From Allobosea sp. LC85 (GTDB taxonomy: Bacteria; Pseudomonadota; Alphaproteobacteria; Rhizobiales; Beijerinckiaceae), in the NCBI RefSeq assembly GCF_000735605.1, contig NZ_JPKG01000006.1, forward strand, positions 310,001 through 374,000: a stretch of 64,000 bases of DNA. The letters run 5' to 3'. Shown piece after piece: positions 9,265 to 18,676 of this stretch. Within the stretch, counting starts at the first letter, position 1, and the number at the start of each line of letters is the position of its first letter. The notes under the pieces are model-generated. The model did not search any database and was not told the DNA's origin. It saw only the letters and a program-made list of their open reading frames with translations. The translations under genes and the position numbers were made by a program.

Positions 9265-9316
9265 CAAACGCTCCTGAGACCAATGTCGCCGGAGCCTGGA
9301 CCATGCCGCCGGTGAC

Positions 9317-9490
9317 TAAAGCATCGGCCCGAAAAGTGGATTGCGGTTTTCGGGAAAGCCGATGCAAACACAAAGGGTTAGATCACACTGCGTTTGGACG
9401 AAATCGTCCAAACGCAGTGTGATCTACTCTCATAGTTTAGAGCATGCTTGATGCGAAAAACCGGTGCCACTTTTTCGCAGCATGCTCTAG
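9317..9490 (-). repeat. Mosaic palindromic repeat, copy 2 (most complete)
   Basis: Read on the - strand this is the longest copy, with three hairpin modules. Module E (9438-9490) is bounded by CTAGAGCATGC and GCATGCTCTA. Module D (9381-9424) is a near-perfect palindrome built on CACACTGCGTTTGGACGA. The linker accctttgtgtt follows. Module B (about 9318-9367) is the GCATCGG...CCGATGC hairpin shared by most copies. The TAG at the module E end is the stop codon of the DUF6460 gene. Confidence 0.85.
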
Positions 9491-9756
9491 CGCCGCGAGG
9501 CGAACAGGCGGGACAGCAGCCAGATCGGGATCACGACCAGCGCTCCTGCGAGCACCCATTGGCCGACTTCGCGCACGGCGCCAAAGCCGAGATCGCCAAG
9601 CGAACGCAGGAAGCGCGCCACGGCGTCGAAAAGTCCGCGCGGCGTCAGGCCAAGAAAGGCCATGGCAGCGCCGACCAGCAGTGAAATGAAGATCAGCCGG
9701 ACCAGAACGCTGAGAAGCGACCCGCCCAGGAAGCGATCGAGATTGCCGTTGGCCAT
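9487..9756 (-). CDS. Small inner-membrane protein, DUF6460 family
   Basis: This 89-residue protein has two hydrophobic helices (about 15-38 and 64-82) separated by an amphipathic stretch with Arg and Asp. The LGGSxxSVLVRLIFISLLVG start and the C-terminal VIPIWLLSRLF fit the alphaproteobacterial DUF6460 family, whose function is unknown. ATG at 9756 is preferred over TTG at 9762. The stop codon TAG is provided by the end of a mosaic repeat, so the last residues (about FASRR) may have been altered by insertion of the element. Confidence 0.75.
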   Translation of the reverse strand: MANGNLDRFLGGSLLSVLVRLIFISLLVGAAMAFLGLTPRGLFDAVARFLRSLGDLGFGAVREVGQWVLAGALVVIPIWLLSRLFASRR

Positions 9757-9841
9757 TGCCAAAATTCCTATCGATAGACGAGACGGGCCACAAATCGGTT
9801 GAACCGCGCCTGAATGGCGAACAATCGCATCGCCTGAACCT

Positions 9842-10522
9842 TCAGATCGTCGCCGAAGCCCCCGCCGTCGCCCATGCCGTTCCTGCGATCTTCGAGGCGG
9901 CTATCACGGCCTGTGTGCGGCTGTCGACATTGAGCTTGGTCAGGATCGCCGAAACATGGGCCTTCACCGTCGCCTCGGAAACGCCGAGTTCATAGGCGAT
10001 CTGCTTGTTCAAGAGCCCCTCCGACAGCATCATCAGGACACGGACCTGCTGCGGCGTCAGCGTCGACAACCGGCGCACCATGTCGGCGATCTCGGCATCG
10101 ACCGGCGCCGAAAGATCGACGCCCGGCGGTGTCCAGACGCTGCCATCGAGCACCGCACGAATGGCCTCGCCCATCTGCTCGACCTCGGCCGTCTTCGGCA
10201 GGAAGCCAAGCGCTCCGAACTCGATGCAGCGGCGGATCACGGCCGGGTCGTCATTGGCCGAGACGACAATGACCGGAATCTCCGGATGGTCGGCCCGCAG
10301 GAACAGGAGGCCGGAAAAACCCTGGACGCCCGGCATGGTCAGATCGAGCATGACGAGATCGGCATCTCCATCCTCGGCCAGCGCCTTCGTCAATGCCTCG
10401 AGCGAGCCAACCTCGCTCACTTCCGCCCCTTCCAGCGCATGCGACACGGCCTGACGCAGGGCGCCGCGAAAGAGCGGGTGGTCATCTGCGATGACGATAT
10501 GCGTCGGTGTTTGCCGGTTCAT
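9842..10522 (-). CDS. LuxR/NarL-family response regulator (orphan)
   Basis: This is a 226-residue two-domain response regulator. The receiver domain has the acidic pocket (ADDHP) and phospho-acceptor Asp60 (VMLDLTMPG). The C-terminal LuxR helix-turn-helix (LTPQQVRVLMMLSEGLLNKQIA...VSEATVKAHV) spans about 145-205. ATG at 10522 has a good Shine-Dalgarno (GGAGGGG) eight bases upstream; the frame stays open further upstream without a comparable site. No histidine kinase is adjacent. The kinase at 5.1-6.5 kb is a possible but unproven partner. Confidence 0.92.
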   Translation of the reverse strand: MNRQTPTHIVIADDHPLFRGALRQAVSHALEGAEVSEVGSLEALTKALAEDGDADLVMLDLTMPGVQGFSGLLFLRADHPEIPVIVVSANDDPAVIRRCIEFGALGFLPKTAEVEQMGEAIRAVLDGSVWTPPGVDLSAPVDAEIADMVRRLSTLTPQQVRVLMMLSEGLLNKQIAYELGVSEATVKAHVSAILTKLNVDSRTQAVIAASKIAGTAWATAGASATI

Positions 10523-10711
10523 GCTGTCATCCCCTCCACAGCCCTGACCATTCTGCCCCATAGGCGGGCGCAGGCTCAAGCATTTCAAGCCGATAAGACG
10601 GTATGAGCACTGCAAACCGGCACGACAGCCTGTGAACCAGAACGGCGTCTGCGGCAACGCAACGGCATATTCGCCTTTGGGCTCCGGACCGACAGACTTC
10701 GGACCGACGTA

Positions 10712-12346
10712 TCAGCCCTGCGCGGGCAAGAGCTTCTCGAGCGCCTCGATATGGTCCGCCTCACGCGGCGGCTTGTCCCAGCGAATGCGGCTGATCCGGG
10801 GAAAGCGCATGGCGAGGCCGGATTTGTGCCGGGTCGAACGCTGCAGCCCCTCGAAGGCGACCTCCAGTACGAGCCCCTTGTCAGCCTCATGCGTGACCTC
10901 TCGGACCGGGCCGAAGCGGTTCAGCGTGTTGCGGCGTACGAAGCGGTCGAGTTCCAGCAACTCCTCGTCGGTAAAGCCGAAATAGGCCTTGCCGACCGGC
11001 ACCAGCTCCTCGCCTTCATCCGTCGTCCGCCAGACACCGAAGGTGAAATCCGAATAGAAGGACGAGCGCTTGCCGTGACCACGCTGGGCATACATCAGCA
11101 CGCAGTCGGCGAGCCGCGCCTCCCGCTTCCATTTGTACCAATACCCCTTCGGCCGGCCGGGCAAATAAGGCGAATCGAGACGCTTGATCATGCAGCCCTC
11201 GACCGCCTCGGCATCGACCCCGGCTCCAAAGGTCTCAGGATCGGCGCGGGCGGCCGCCAATTGCTCCCAATCGTTGAAGGCGATCGGCGGTGACAGATCC
11301 ACCACGGAAGAGGCCAGCCGCGCGACGAAAGCCACCAGCCGCTTGCGACGTTCGGCGAGCGGCAAGTTGCGAATGTCCTCCTCGCCATCGACGAGAAGAT
11401 CGTAGGCCCGGATATGAGCCGGATACTCCGCCAGCCTCTTTTCGGTGATGCTCTTGCGGTTCAGCCGCTGCTGGAGCGTGTTGAAGCTCTGGACGGCATT
11501 CTCGCGGCGTACCAGCAATTCCCCGTCGAGCGCACCATCGAGAACGAGCGCCTCCGTGATATCCGGGAAGGAGGCGCCGATATCCTCCCCCGTGCGCGAA
11601 TAGAGCCGGGTGATGCGAGAACCATCAGTACGCGTTCCGCTGACGGCCTGGACGCGGATTCCGTCCCATTTCCACTCGGCCTGGAATTCCGCGGGGACGA
11701 GCTTGTCGAAATCGCCGTCCTCGATCGGGTGCGAGAGCATCACGGGGCGGAAGGGTGCGGGGTCCGTCGCGGCCGGCCGGGGCCCCCTGCCTTCCAGCCA
11801 GGCGAAGAGTGGCTCATAGGGCGGCTCCAGCCCATGCCAGACCTGCTCGATATCGTCGGGTTCGACATCGCCGAGGCTCGCCGCTGCCGTCTTGGCGAGC
11901 CGGGCCGAGACGCCGATGCGCAGCGCGCCGGTGATGAGCTTGAGCAGGGCCCAGCGCCCCGTCTCATCAAGCGCATCGAGCCATGACGCAATGAGGCGGG
12001 GCAGCTCCGTCTTGCCGGAATTGCGCAGGCCCGAGACCACATCGGGCAGGTGCGGCGCCGCATTCGCACCGCGGTTGGCCGGCCACATCAAGGCGACGGT
12101 CTCCGAGAGATCGCCGACATAGTCGTAGGACAGCGCGAACAGCACCGGGTCCGTGCGCTCGGCGATCAGCGCCCGGATCAGGCCTGGCTTGGCGTTCTGG
12201 AACACCAATCCGCCGGTCATCGCGGCCAGCGCCAGCCCCCGGTCAGGATCCGGTGTGGTGCGCAGGTAATCCGCAATCAGCGCGAGCTTCGCATTGCGGC
12301 GCGGTTCATAGGCAAGCCTGTCGAGCAACCAGGCGAAGCGGTTCAT
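10712..12346 (-). CDS. ATP-dependent DNA ligase (ligase-associated repair set)
   Basis: This 544-residue protein seals DNA nicks through an enzyme-AMP intermediate. Seen: an N-terminal alpha-helical DNA-binding domain (about 1-200), motif I KWDGIR with the adenylated Lys226, motif Ia (RLYSRTGEDI), DGELL, the motif IV/V region (MIKRLDSPYLPGR) and a C-terminal OB-fold. This is the bacterial ligase type that co-occurs with an exonuclease, a DEXH helicase and the PdeM phosphoesterase. All three partners lie within the next 6 kb, although on mixed strands. ATG at 12346 follows a purine-rich GGAGGGCAGG; the 28 extra in-frame residues upstream are not typical of the family. Confidence 0.93.
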   Translation of the reverse strand: MNRFAWLLDRLAYEPRRNAKLALIADYLRTTPDPDRGLALAAMTGGLVFQNAKPGLIRALIAERTDPVLFALSYDYVGDLSETVALMWPANRGANAAPHLPDVVSGLRNSGKTELPRLIASWLDALDETGRWALLKLITGALRIGVSARLAKTAAASLGDVEPDDIEQVWHGLEPPYEPLFAWLEGRGPRPAATDPAPFRPVMLSHPIEDGDFDKLVPAEFQAEWKWDGIRVQAVSGTRTDGSRITRLYSRTGEDIGASFPDITEALVLDGALDGELLVRRENAVQSFNTLQQRLNRKSITEKRLAEYPAHIRAYDLLVDGEEDIRNLPLAERRKRLVAFVARLASSVVDLSPPIAFNDWEQLAAARADPETFGAGVDAEAVEGCMIKRLDSPYLPGRPKGYWYKWKREARLADCVLMYAQRGHGKRSSFYSDFTFGVWRTTDEGEELVPVGKAYFGFTDEELLELDRFVRRNTLNRFGPVREVTHEADKGLVLEVAFEGLQRSTRHKSGLAMRFPRISRIRWDKPPREADHIEALEKLLPAQG

Positions 12347-12501
12347 CCTGCCCTCCCCCGCAGCAGTTTCAGGCAAGCGCCCATGGCAGTATCGGGGCCC
12401 TGCCCGTCCCGGCATTCCCTCATCAGACAATCCACAGGCGTTCAGTCTCCATTCATGAACGAAACCTTACCAGCCATGGAAGCAGTCATGAGGATGTCGG
12501 G

Positions 12502-13284
12502 ATGCACGCCGCGATGCGGTTCTTTGCCGTGAATCTCATTGTGGCCTCGGCATTCGCAACGTTGCAGATCGGCAGCGCTGAGGCCGCGTCCTTCGAATGC
12601 CTGGAAACGCCGATGATGCAGGCGGCGATACCGCTCCCTGCCGTCGCAGCCAAGATCAGCCGCGAGCACAATCTCGACATCCTGGCCATCGGCTCGTCCT
12701 CCACTGAAGGGATCGGCGCGTCCTCGAAGGACAAGAGTTACCCCGCCCGCCTGCAGAAGCTGCTTGGTCAAAGCTGGCCCAATGCCGCAATCAACGTCAC
12801 CAATGCCGGAATCGGAGGCGAGACTGCTCCGCAGACGATCGCGCGCTTGAAGAAGGCCCTGAGCGAGCGGCGCTATGATCTGGTCATCTGGCAGGTCGGC
12901 ACCAATGATGCGGTGCAAGGTGGTGATCTCGCCGCCTTCCAGGCCATGGTCTCCGATGGTATCGCGGCAGTCCGCCAAGCCGGCTCCGGCCTCGTGATCC
13001 TCGACCCGCAATACTTCCCGACGGTGAAAGATCCCGCACGGTATCGCAGCTTTGTCGAGGCCATCGCCGAAACCGCGCGCAGCCGCTCGATCCCCGTCCT
13101 CTCCCGCTACAAGACGATGCTCGACTGGCACCGGCGCGACGCCAAAGCGTTTGCCGCAGTGCTCTCCAGTGACGGCTTCCACATGAGCGACACAGGTTAC
13201 GATTGCCTGGCGCGGGACATGGCCGTCTCGCTGCTCGGCATGACGCTGCCCGGCCGCTCGCACACCGCACAGGCCGCGCAGTAA
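12502..13284 (+). CDS. Exported SGNH/GDSL-type esterase
   Basis: This 260-residue protein has a signal peptide (hydrophobic core about 6-25, probable cleavage near AEA-AS). The SGNH blocks are: I, GSSSTEG (nucleophile Ser66, with GSS replacing GDS); II, GIGGET; III, GTNDA; V, DGFHMSD with the catalytic Asp-x-x-His. It is probably a periplasmic esterase or lysophospholipase/acetyl-esterase of unknown substrate. ATG at 12502 is chosen with AGGATG upstream; ATG at 12514 would give an equally good signal peptide. It is inserted between the ligase and exonuclease genes of the repair set, on the opposite strand. Confidence 0.85.
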   Translation: MHAAMRFFAVNLIVASAFATLQIGSAEAASFECLETPMMQAAIPLPAVAAKISREHNLDILAIGSSSTEGIGASSKDKSYPARLQKLLGQSWPNAAINVTNAGIGGETAPQTIARLKKALSERRYDLVIWQVGTNDAVQGGDLAAFQAMVSDGIAAVRQAGSGLVILDPQYFPTVKDPARYRSFVEAIAETARSRSIPVLSRYKTMLDWHRRDAKAFAAVLSSDGFHMSDTGYDCLARDMAVSLLGMTLPGRSHTAQAAQ

Positions 13285-13300
13285 GGGCTGCCCCCCGTTG

Positions 13301-14344
13301 CTAGAGCTGCGCGGCATCGACCGTTTCACTCGTGGTTTCCACATCGCTCTCGTCACCATAGCCGACAAGATGCAGCGGCTTGGCGTTCAGGCCGATTGTC
13401 CCGCACCAATGCACCAACGCGTCGGCCTCGCCATGGGTGACCCAGATTTCGCCGGCGCCGGTTTCCCTGATCGTCGCCTGGAGATCGCTCCAGTCGGCAT
13501 GATCTGAAACGATCAGCGGCAGTTCGACGCCCCTCTGCCGGGCTCTCGCCCGGATCCGCATCCAGCCGGACGCGAAGGCGGTCACGGGGTCCGGGAATTT
13601 GCGCGCCCACAGATCCTGGATTGAACTCGGCGGGCAGATGACGATCTCTCCGGCCAGCGCCTTCCGATCGCTTGCCGAAACCAGGCGCGTCTCGCCGACG
13701 GGGGCGCCTTGCGAAGCGTAGAACGCGGTCAGGGTCTCGAGTGCGCCATGGATATGGATGGGCCGCTCGTAGCCGGCCTCGCGGATCAGGGCCATGACGC
13801 GCTGCGCTTTGCCGAGCGAGTAGGCGCCGACGATATGCGTCCGCTCCGGAAAGAGCCTGACCGATTCCAGAAGCTTGGCCACCTCGGCATCGGCCGGCGG
13901 ATGGTGAAACACCGGCAGGCCGAAGGTCGCCTCGGTGATGAAGACATCGCAGGACACCGGCTCGAAACCGGCGCAGGTCGGGTCGCGCTCGCGCTTGTAA
14001 TCGCCGGACACGACGATGCGCAGCCCCTTGCTCTCGACCACGATCTGGGAGGAGCCGAGGACGTGGCCGGCCGGGACGAAGCGGAAATCGACCGGGCCGA
14101 TCGACGTCATCGCGCCTGGCACCGCCTCCTGCCGGCTCTGCGTAAATCCCTCGCCATAGCGCAAGGCCATGATTGCCAGCGTCTCGCGCGTCGCCAGAAC
14201 GGCGCCGTGGCCCGCCCTCGCATGGTCGGAATGGCCATGGGTGATCAGCGCCCGCGCCACGGGCCGCACCGGATCGATATGAATGTCGGCCAGCGGGCAA
14301 TAGAGGCCGGCCGGCGTCGGGATCAACAGTTCCGAAGGGCGCAT
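13301..14344 (-). CDS. Ligase-associated DNA damage response exonuclease (metallo-beta-lactamase fold)
   Basis: This 347-residue metallo-beta-lactamase/beta-CASP-type nuclease keeps the metal site THGHSDH (His36, His38, Asp40, His41), the later His in VPAGHVLGS, the Asp in VSGDYK, and the C-terminal SDHADW and WVTHGE blocks. It belongs to the family found next to the ligase at 10.7 kb and the helicase at 15.4 kb, related to eukaryotic SNM1/Artemis-type end-processing nucleases. ATG at 14344 is the start that gives normal family length; the frame continues upstream without homology. It is divergent from the TPR-methyltransferase with only 42 bp between starts. Confidence 0.92.
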   Translation of the reverse strand: MRPSELLIPTPAGLYCPLADIHIDPVRPVARALITHGHSDHARAGHGAVLATRETLAIMALRYGEGFTQSRQEAVPGAMTSIGPVDFRFVPAGHVLGSSQIVVESKGLRIVVSGDYKRERDPTCAGFEPVSCDVFITEATFGLPVFHHPPADAEVAKLLESVRLFPERTHIVGAYSLGKAQRVMALIREAGYERPIHIHGALETLTAFYASQGAPVGETRLVSASDRKALAGEIVICPPSSIQDLWARKFPDPVTAFASGWMRIRARARQRGVELPLIVSDHADWSDLQATIRETGAGEIWVTHGEADALVHWCGTIGLNAKPLHLVGYGDESDVETTSETVDAAQL

Positions 14345-14386
14345 TGTCTGGTCTGGTGCATGGGCGTGAGATAAAGTCGATCGCTC

Positions 14387-15343
14387 ATGGAAAAAATCCA
14401 GTCTCCTTTCTCGACGTCGTCCGGCGATCCCCGACTCGACCGCCGCTATGAATGGGCGGCCGCCGCGCTCTCCGAGGGAGACGCCGCAACAGCCGTCGAT
14501 CTCCTCGATCAAACGCTCGGCGAAGCGCCGGGTTTCGTCGCTGCCTGGCATCTCTACGGCAAGGCCAAGGCCAAACTTGGCAGCAAGGAGGAAGCCGCGG
14601 AAGCATGGCGGCAATGCCTGGCGCTCGACGATGCAGATCATCTCGGCGCCAGGCTCGATCTCGCGCGCATCGGCGCGATTCCGGCGGAATCAGCTGCCTC
14701 CGACGCCTTTTCCGGCCGTCTTTTCGACGAATACGCCGAACGTTTCGATAGTCATCTCGTCGAATCCCTATCCTATCATGGTCCAGCCTTGCTGAAGGAC
14801 GCGCTTGCGCGGGCCTGTGCAGCGCAGAGCCGTGCCATGTCCTTCGCCATGACACTCGATCTCGGATGCGGCACCGGGTTGATGGGCGAAGCGATCAGAG
14901 CTGAAACCGAGTTTCTCGCCGGCTGCGATCTCTCCACCCGCATGATCGAGAAGGCGCGTGCCAAGACACGCGATGACGGAGGCCCGCTCTATGACAAGCT
15001 CGCCGTAGCCGGCCTCGCGGAATTCCTCACGAGCCGCCGCGACGCGTCGGCCGATCTGGTCATCGCGGCCGATGTCTTCGTCTATCTCGGCGAGCTTGCG
15101 CCGGCCTTCGCCCAAAGTGCCCGGGTTCTGACTCCCACGGGCCTCCTCGCCTTCACGGTGCAGAGTCATGACGGCGATGACGTGATCGTCGGCGAGGATC
15201 GCCGTTTCGCGCATGGCGAGCACTGGCTCCGGCGGCAGCTTTCCGAGGCCCGTTTGACGCCGCTCCTGCTGGAAGCGGCCAGCACGCGGAAGGACCGCGG
15301 GAAGCCGGTGCCTGGGCTGGTCGTGGTGGCGGGACGCGTTTAG
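14387..15343 (+). CDS. TPR-containing SAM-dependent methyltransferase
   Basis: This 318-residue protein has about two to three N-terminal TPR-like helices (about 20-95), then a linker with SGRLFDEYAERFDSHL. A class I methyltransferase domain follows, with motif I LDLGCGTGLMG (about 155-165), GCDLSTRMI and VIAADVFVYLGEL. This is the architecture of COG4976 predicted methyltransferases; the substrate is unknown. It shares a 42-bp divergent promoter region with the exonuclease and is followed 81 bp later by the repair helicase, so it may be co-expressed with the repair set (inference). Confidence 0.87.
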   Translation: MEKIQSPFSTSSGDPRLDRRYEWAAAALSEGDAATAVDLLDQTLGEAPGFVAAWHLYGKAKAKLGSKEEAAEAWRQCLALDDADHLGARLDLARIGAIPAESAASDAFSGRLFDEYAERFDSHLVESLSYHGPALLKDALARACAAQSRAMSFAMTLDLGCGTGLMGEAIRAETEFLAGCDLSTRMIEKARAKTRDDGGPLYDKLAVAGLAEFLTSRRDASADLVIAADVFVYLGELAPAFAQSARVLTPTGLLAFTVQSHDGDDVIVGEDRRFAHGEHWLRRQLSEARLTPLLLEAASTRKDRGKPVPGLVVVAGRV

Positions 15344-15424
15344 GAGAAGGCCCCGCTTGGGGATGCCACTGCGATAACGGGGCGGGATTTCACTCTCACC
15401 CCGCACCGCCTATCTCTATCCGGC

Positions 15425-17914
15425 ATGGATGCCCCCGCCGCCTCCCTCCCGCCGAGATTCGCCGACTGGTTCGCTTATCGCGGCTGGACCGCACGCTCGC
15501 ATCAGCTTGCGTTGCTGGAAGAGGCCCGGGCCGGGCGCTCGACCCTGCTCGTTGCGCCGACCGGCGCCGGCAAGACGCTTGCGGGCTTCCTGCCCTCGCT
15601 GGTCGAGCTCAGCGAGGCCAATGGCCACCATGACGGCCTGCACACCCTCTACATCTCGCCACTCAAGGCTCTCGCGGTCGACATCGCCCGCAATCTCGAA
15701 ACGCCGATCCGCGAGATGGCACTGCCGGTCACGGTCGAGACCCGTACGGGCGACACCTCCGCCGCCAAGCGCATCCGGCAGATCGCGCGGCCGCCGGACA
15801 TCCTGCTGACCACGCCGGAACAGCTCGCCCTCCTGGTCTCGCACCGGGATGCGAAACCGTTCTTCGCCAGTCTCAAGCGCGTCGTGCTCGACGAGTTGCA
15901 CGCGCTCGTAACCTCGAAGCGCGGCGACCTGCTTTCGCTGGGCCTGGCGCGATTGCGTAAGCTCGCGCCCCAACTCTCAGCCGTGGGCCTCTCGGCGACC
16001 GTGCGTGAGCCGGCCGACCTGCAGTGCTATCTCGGTGGTGTCGGGGCATCGGCCGGGCTGGTCACCGTCAAGGGCGGAGCAAGCGCGCGGATCGGCATCC
16101 TGCGATCCGCCAACCGCCTGCCGATGGCCGGGCACACCACCGGCCATGCCATTCGCGACGTCTACAAGGCGATCAGCGATCACCGCCTGACTCTGGTCTT
16201 CGTCAATACGCGCATGCAGGCCGAATTCATGTTCCAGGGCCTGTGGAACATCAATGACGACAATCTGCCGATCGCGCTGCATCACGGCTCGCTCGACGCC
16301 CAGCAACGCCGCAAGGTCGAGGCGGCGATGGCCGCAGGCAGGCTGAAAGCCGTCGTCTGCACTTCGACGCTCGATCTCGGCATCGACTGGGGCGATGTCG
16401 ACCTGGTGATCAATATCGGCGCGCCAAAGGGGGCGAGCCGGCTGATGCAGCGCATCGGCCGCTCGAACCATCGCATGGATGAGCCGTCGCAGGCCCTGCT
16501 CGTACCGTCCAATCGCTTCGAGCTGCTGGAATGCCGCGCTGCACTCGACGCTGTCGCTGAAGCGGCCCAGGACACGCCTGAACCCCGCATCGGCGCGCTC
16601 GATGTGCTGGCTCAGCACGTGCTTGGCGTCGCCTGCTCCGACGGTTTTGCTCCGGACGCGCTCTACGAGGAGGTATGCACCGCCTCGCCCTATGCCGGTC
16701 TTGCACGCGCCGATTTCGACGCCGTGGTGAACTTCGTCGCGACAGGCGGCTATGCTCTGCGCAGCTATGAGCGCTTCGCCAAGCTCCGGCGGGGCAAGGA
16801 CGGGCTCTTCCGCGCCAGCAACCCGCGCGTGATCCAGCAATATCGCATGAATGTCGGCACCATCGTCGAGTCGACCATGCTCAAGGTCCGGCTGGGCCGG
16901 TTGCGCAGCGCGAGGCCCGGCCAGCCCGGCATGCTGAGCCGCGGCGGCCGTATCCTTGGCGAGATCGAGGAGTATTTCGCCGAGACGATGACGAGCGGCG
17001 ACACCTTTGTCTTTGCCGGCGAGGTGCTGCGCTTCGAGGGCATCACCGAGAACGAGGTCGTCTGCTCGCGCACCAATCCGGGTACCGATCCGAAAATCCC
17101 GTCCTACGCCGGCGGCAAGTTCCCCCTCTCGACCTTCCTTGCGGCACGCGTGCGCGCCATGCTCGCCTCGCCGAAGGAATGGAACAGGTTGCCGGACGAG
17201 GTTTCCTCCTGGCTGCATGCGCAAAGGCTGAAATCGCGCCTGCCCCAACCCGGCGAATTGCTGGTCGAGACCTTTCCCCGCGGTGGGCGGTTTTATCTTG
17301 TCGCCTACCCGTTCGAAGGCCGCCTCGCCCATCAGACGCTCGGCATGCTGCTGACGCGGCGACTGGAACGGGCCCGCATGAGACCGCTCGGCTTCGTCTG
17401 CAACGACTACGGTATCGCGGTCTGGACGCTGGGCGACATGTCGGCGGCGGTCGCCCGTGCGGCGCTCTTGCTCGACGAACTGTTCGCCCGGGACATGCTC
17501 GGCGACGATCTCGAGGAATGGCTCGCCGAATCGGCCCTGATGAAGCGAACCTTTCGCGCTTGCGCCATCATCGGCGGGCTGATCGAACGGCGCTTCCCCG
17601 GCCAGGAGAAGAGCGGCCGGCAGGTCACGATGTCGAGCGACCTCGTCTATGATGTGCTGCGCCAGCACGAGCCCGACCACGTGCTGCTGAAAGCCGCATG
17701 GGCCGATGCGGCAACAGGCTTGCTCGATATCCAGCGGCTCGCTCAAATGCTGACACGAATCAGCGGCCGGATCGTGCATCAGCCGCTGGACCATGTTTCG
17801 CCGCTCAGTGTTTCGGTGATGCTCGAGATCGGGCGCGAGGCGGTTCATGGCGAGGCGGCCGACGAGATCCTGGCGGAGGCGGAAGCGATGATGCTCGAAG
17901 AGGCGATGGCGTGA
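15425..17914 (+). CDS. Ligase-associated DNA damage response DEXH-box helicase (Lhr-like)
   Basis: This 829-residue superfamily 2 helicase is of the Lhr type. Walker A is APTGAGKT (Lys50); the Walker B DEXH box is DELH at 156-159. Motif III is LSATV; motifs IV-VI include VFVNTRMQAE, STLDLGIDWGDVD and QRIGRSNHR. A winged-helix region and the long Lhr-core C-terminal domain follow. It would translocate on single-stranded DNA and unwind damaged or branched substrates in concert with the ligase and exonuclease. Its TGA stop overlaps the GTG start of pdeM (GTGA at 17911-17914), so these two at least are translationally coupled. Confidence 0.95.
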   Translation: MDAPAASLPPRFADWFAYRGWTARSHQLALLEEARAGRSTLLVAPTGAGKTLAGFLPSLVELSEANGHHDGLHTLYISPLKALAVDIARNLETPIREMALPVTVETRTGDTSAAKRIRQIARPPDILLTTPEQLALLVSHRDAKPFFASLKRVVLDELHALVTSKRGDLLSLGLARLRKLAPQLSAVGLSATVREPADLQCYLGGVGASAGLVTVKGGASARIGILRSANRLPMAGHTTGHAIRDVYKAISDHRLTLVFVNTRMQAEFMFQGLWNINDDNLPIALHHGSLDAQQRRKVEAAMAAGRLKAVVCTSTLDLGIDWGDVDLVINIGAPKGASRLMQRIGRSNHRMDEPSQALLVPSNRFELLECRAALDAVAEAAQDTPEPRIGALDVLAQHVLGVACSDGFAPDALYEEVCTASPYAGLARADFDAVVNFVATGGYALRSYERFAKLRRGKDGLFRASNPRVIQQYRMNVGTIVESTMLKVRLGRLRSARPGQPGMLSRGGRILGEIEEYFAETMTSGDTFVFAGEVLRFEGITENEVVCSRTNPGTDPKIPSYAGGKFPLSTFLAARVRAMLASPKEWNRLPDEVSSWLHAQRLKSRLPQPGELLVETFPRGGRFYLVAYPFEGRLAHQTLGMLLTRRLERARMRPLGFVCNDYGIAVWTLGDMSAAVARAALLLDELFARDMLGDDLEEWLAESALMKRTFRACAIIGGLIERRFPGQEKSGRQVTMSSDLVYDVLRQHEPDHVLLKAAWADAATGLLDIQRLAQMLTRISGRIVHQPLDHVSPLSVSVMLEIGREAVHGEAADEILAEAEAMMLEEAMA

Positions 17915-18624
17915 CGCTGCCGGCAGCGAACGAACGTCCAGCGCGTGAAGCCGGAGCCCTCATGCTCGGGCGGCTCGCGATTGTCCCCGATCTCTCGGGC
18001 GCGCTCTGGCTGCCCGAGGAACGCACGCTCGTCATTGCCGACCTGCATCTGGAGAAGGGCTCAGCCTATGCGGCACGCGGCATCTTCCTGCCGCCCTATG
18101 ATTCCGCGACAACGCTGGCGACGCTGACGGCGGCGATCCTCCGCCACGCTCCGGCCCGGGTCATCGCTCTCGGCGACAGCTTTCATGACCGCGGTGCGGA
18201 GGGGCGGATCAGCAGCGACGATCTGCGCTCCCTGCACCTGCTGCAGAAGGGCCGCGACTGGCTCTGGGTGACCGGCAACCATGACCCCGCGATCAGCCGG
18301 GCGATGGGTGGCGAGACCGCAACATACCTTAATATCGCCGGCGTCGTGCTGCGCCACGAACCCGACGCGGCTGAGGCCGGCTTCGAGATCGCCGGCCATT
18401 TCCACCCGGCGGCCAAGATCAGGATGCGTGGGCGGGCCTTGCGTCGTCGCAGCTTCGCGTTCTCCGCGCGGCGCTGCATCCTCCCGGCCATGGGCGCCTA
18501 TGCCGGCGGACTAAACCTTCGCGATCCAGCCTTCCGTCCGCTTTTCCGTGAGGAACTGACGGCGCATATGCTCGGCGACGGCAGGCTCTTCCGGATCGAT
18601 CGACAGCTGCTGCTCGCTGACTGA
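17911..18624 (+). CDS. pdeM: Ligase-associated endonuclease/phosphoesterase PdeM
   Basis: This 237-residue calcineurin-like metallophosphoesterase has its metal-binding blocks in family order: ADLHLEKG (Asp44, His46), GDSFHD, TGNHD, and GHFHP near the C-terminus. It is the fourth member of the ligase-associated DNA repair set. The GTG start at 17911 is fixed by the four-base overlap with the helicase stop. No partner gene follows; downstream is a non-coding stretch with tRNA-Thr. Confidence 0.93.
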   Translation: MTLPAANERPAREAGALMLGRLAIVPDLSGALWLPEERTLVIADLHLEKGSAYAARGIFLPPYDSATTLATLTAAILRHAPARVIALGDSFHDRGAEGRISSDDLRSLHLLQKGRDWLWVTGNHDPAISRAMGGETATYLNIAGVVLRHEPDAAEAGFEIAGHFHPAAKIRMRGRALRRRSFAFSARRCILPAMGAYAGGLNLRDPAFRPLFREELTAHMLGDGRLFRIDRQLLLAD

Positions 18625-18676
18625 CGCGCGATCAAGTCTCGCACAGCGCGCCAATGCGCTCGGCGCTCAGCTGATG

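Noticed and set aside
9317..9490. Repeat array considered as CRISPR or as a transposon end
   Set aside because: There is one copy per locus, no spacers, no transposase and no target-site duplication that I could see; hairpin modules fit a mosaic intergenic element.
15977..17848. 623-codon open frame on the - strand
   Set aside because: Antisense to the DEXH helicase; no motifs, biased composition.
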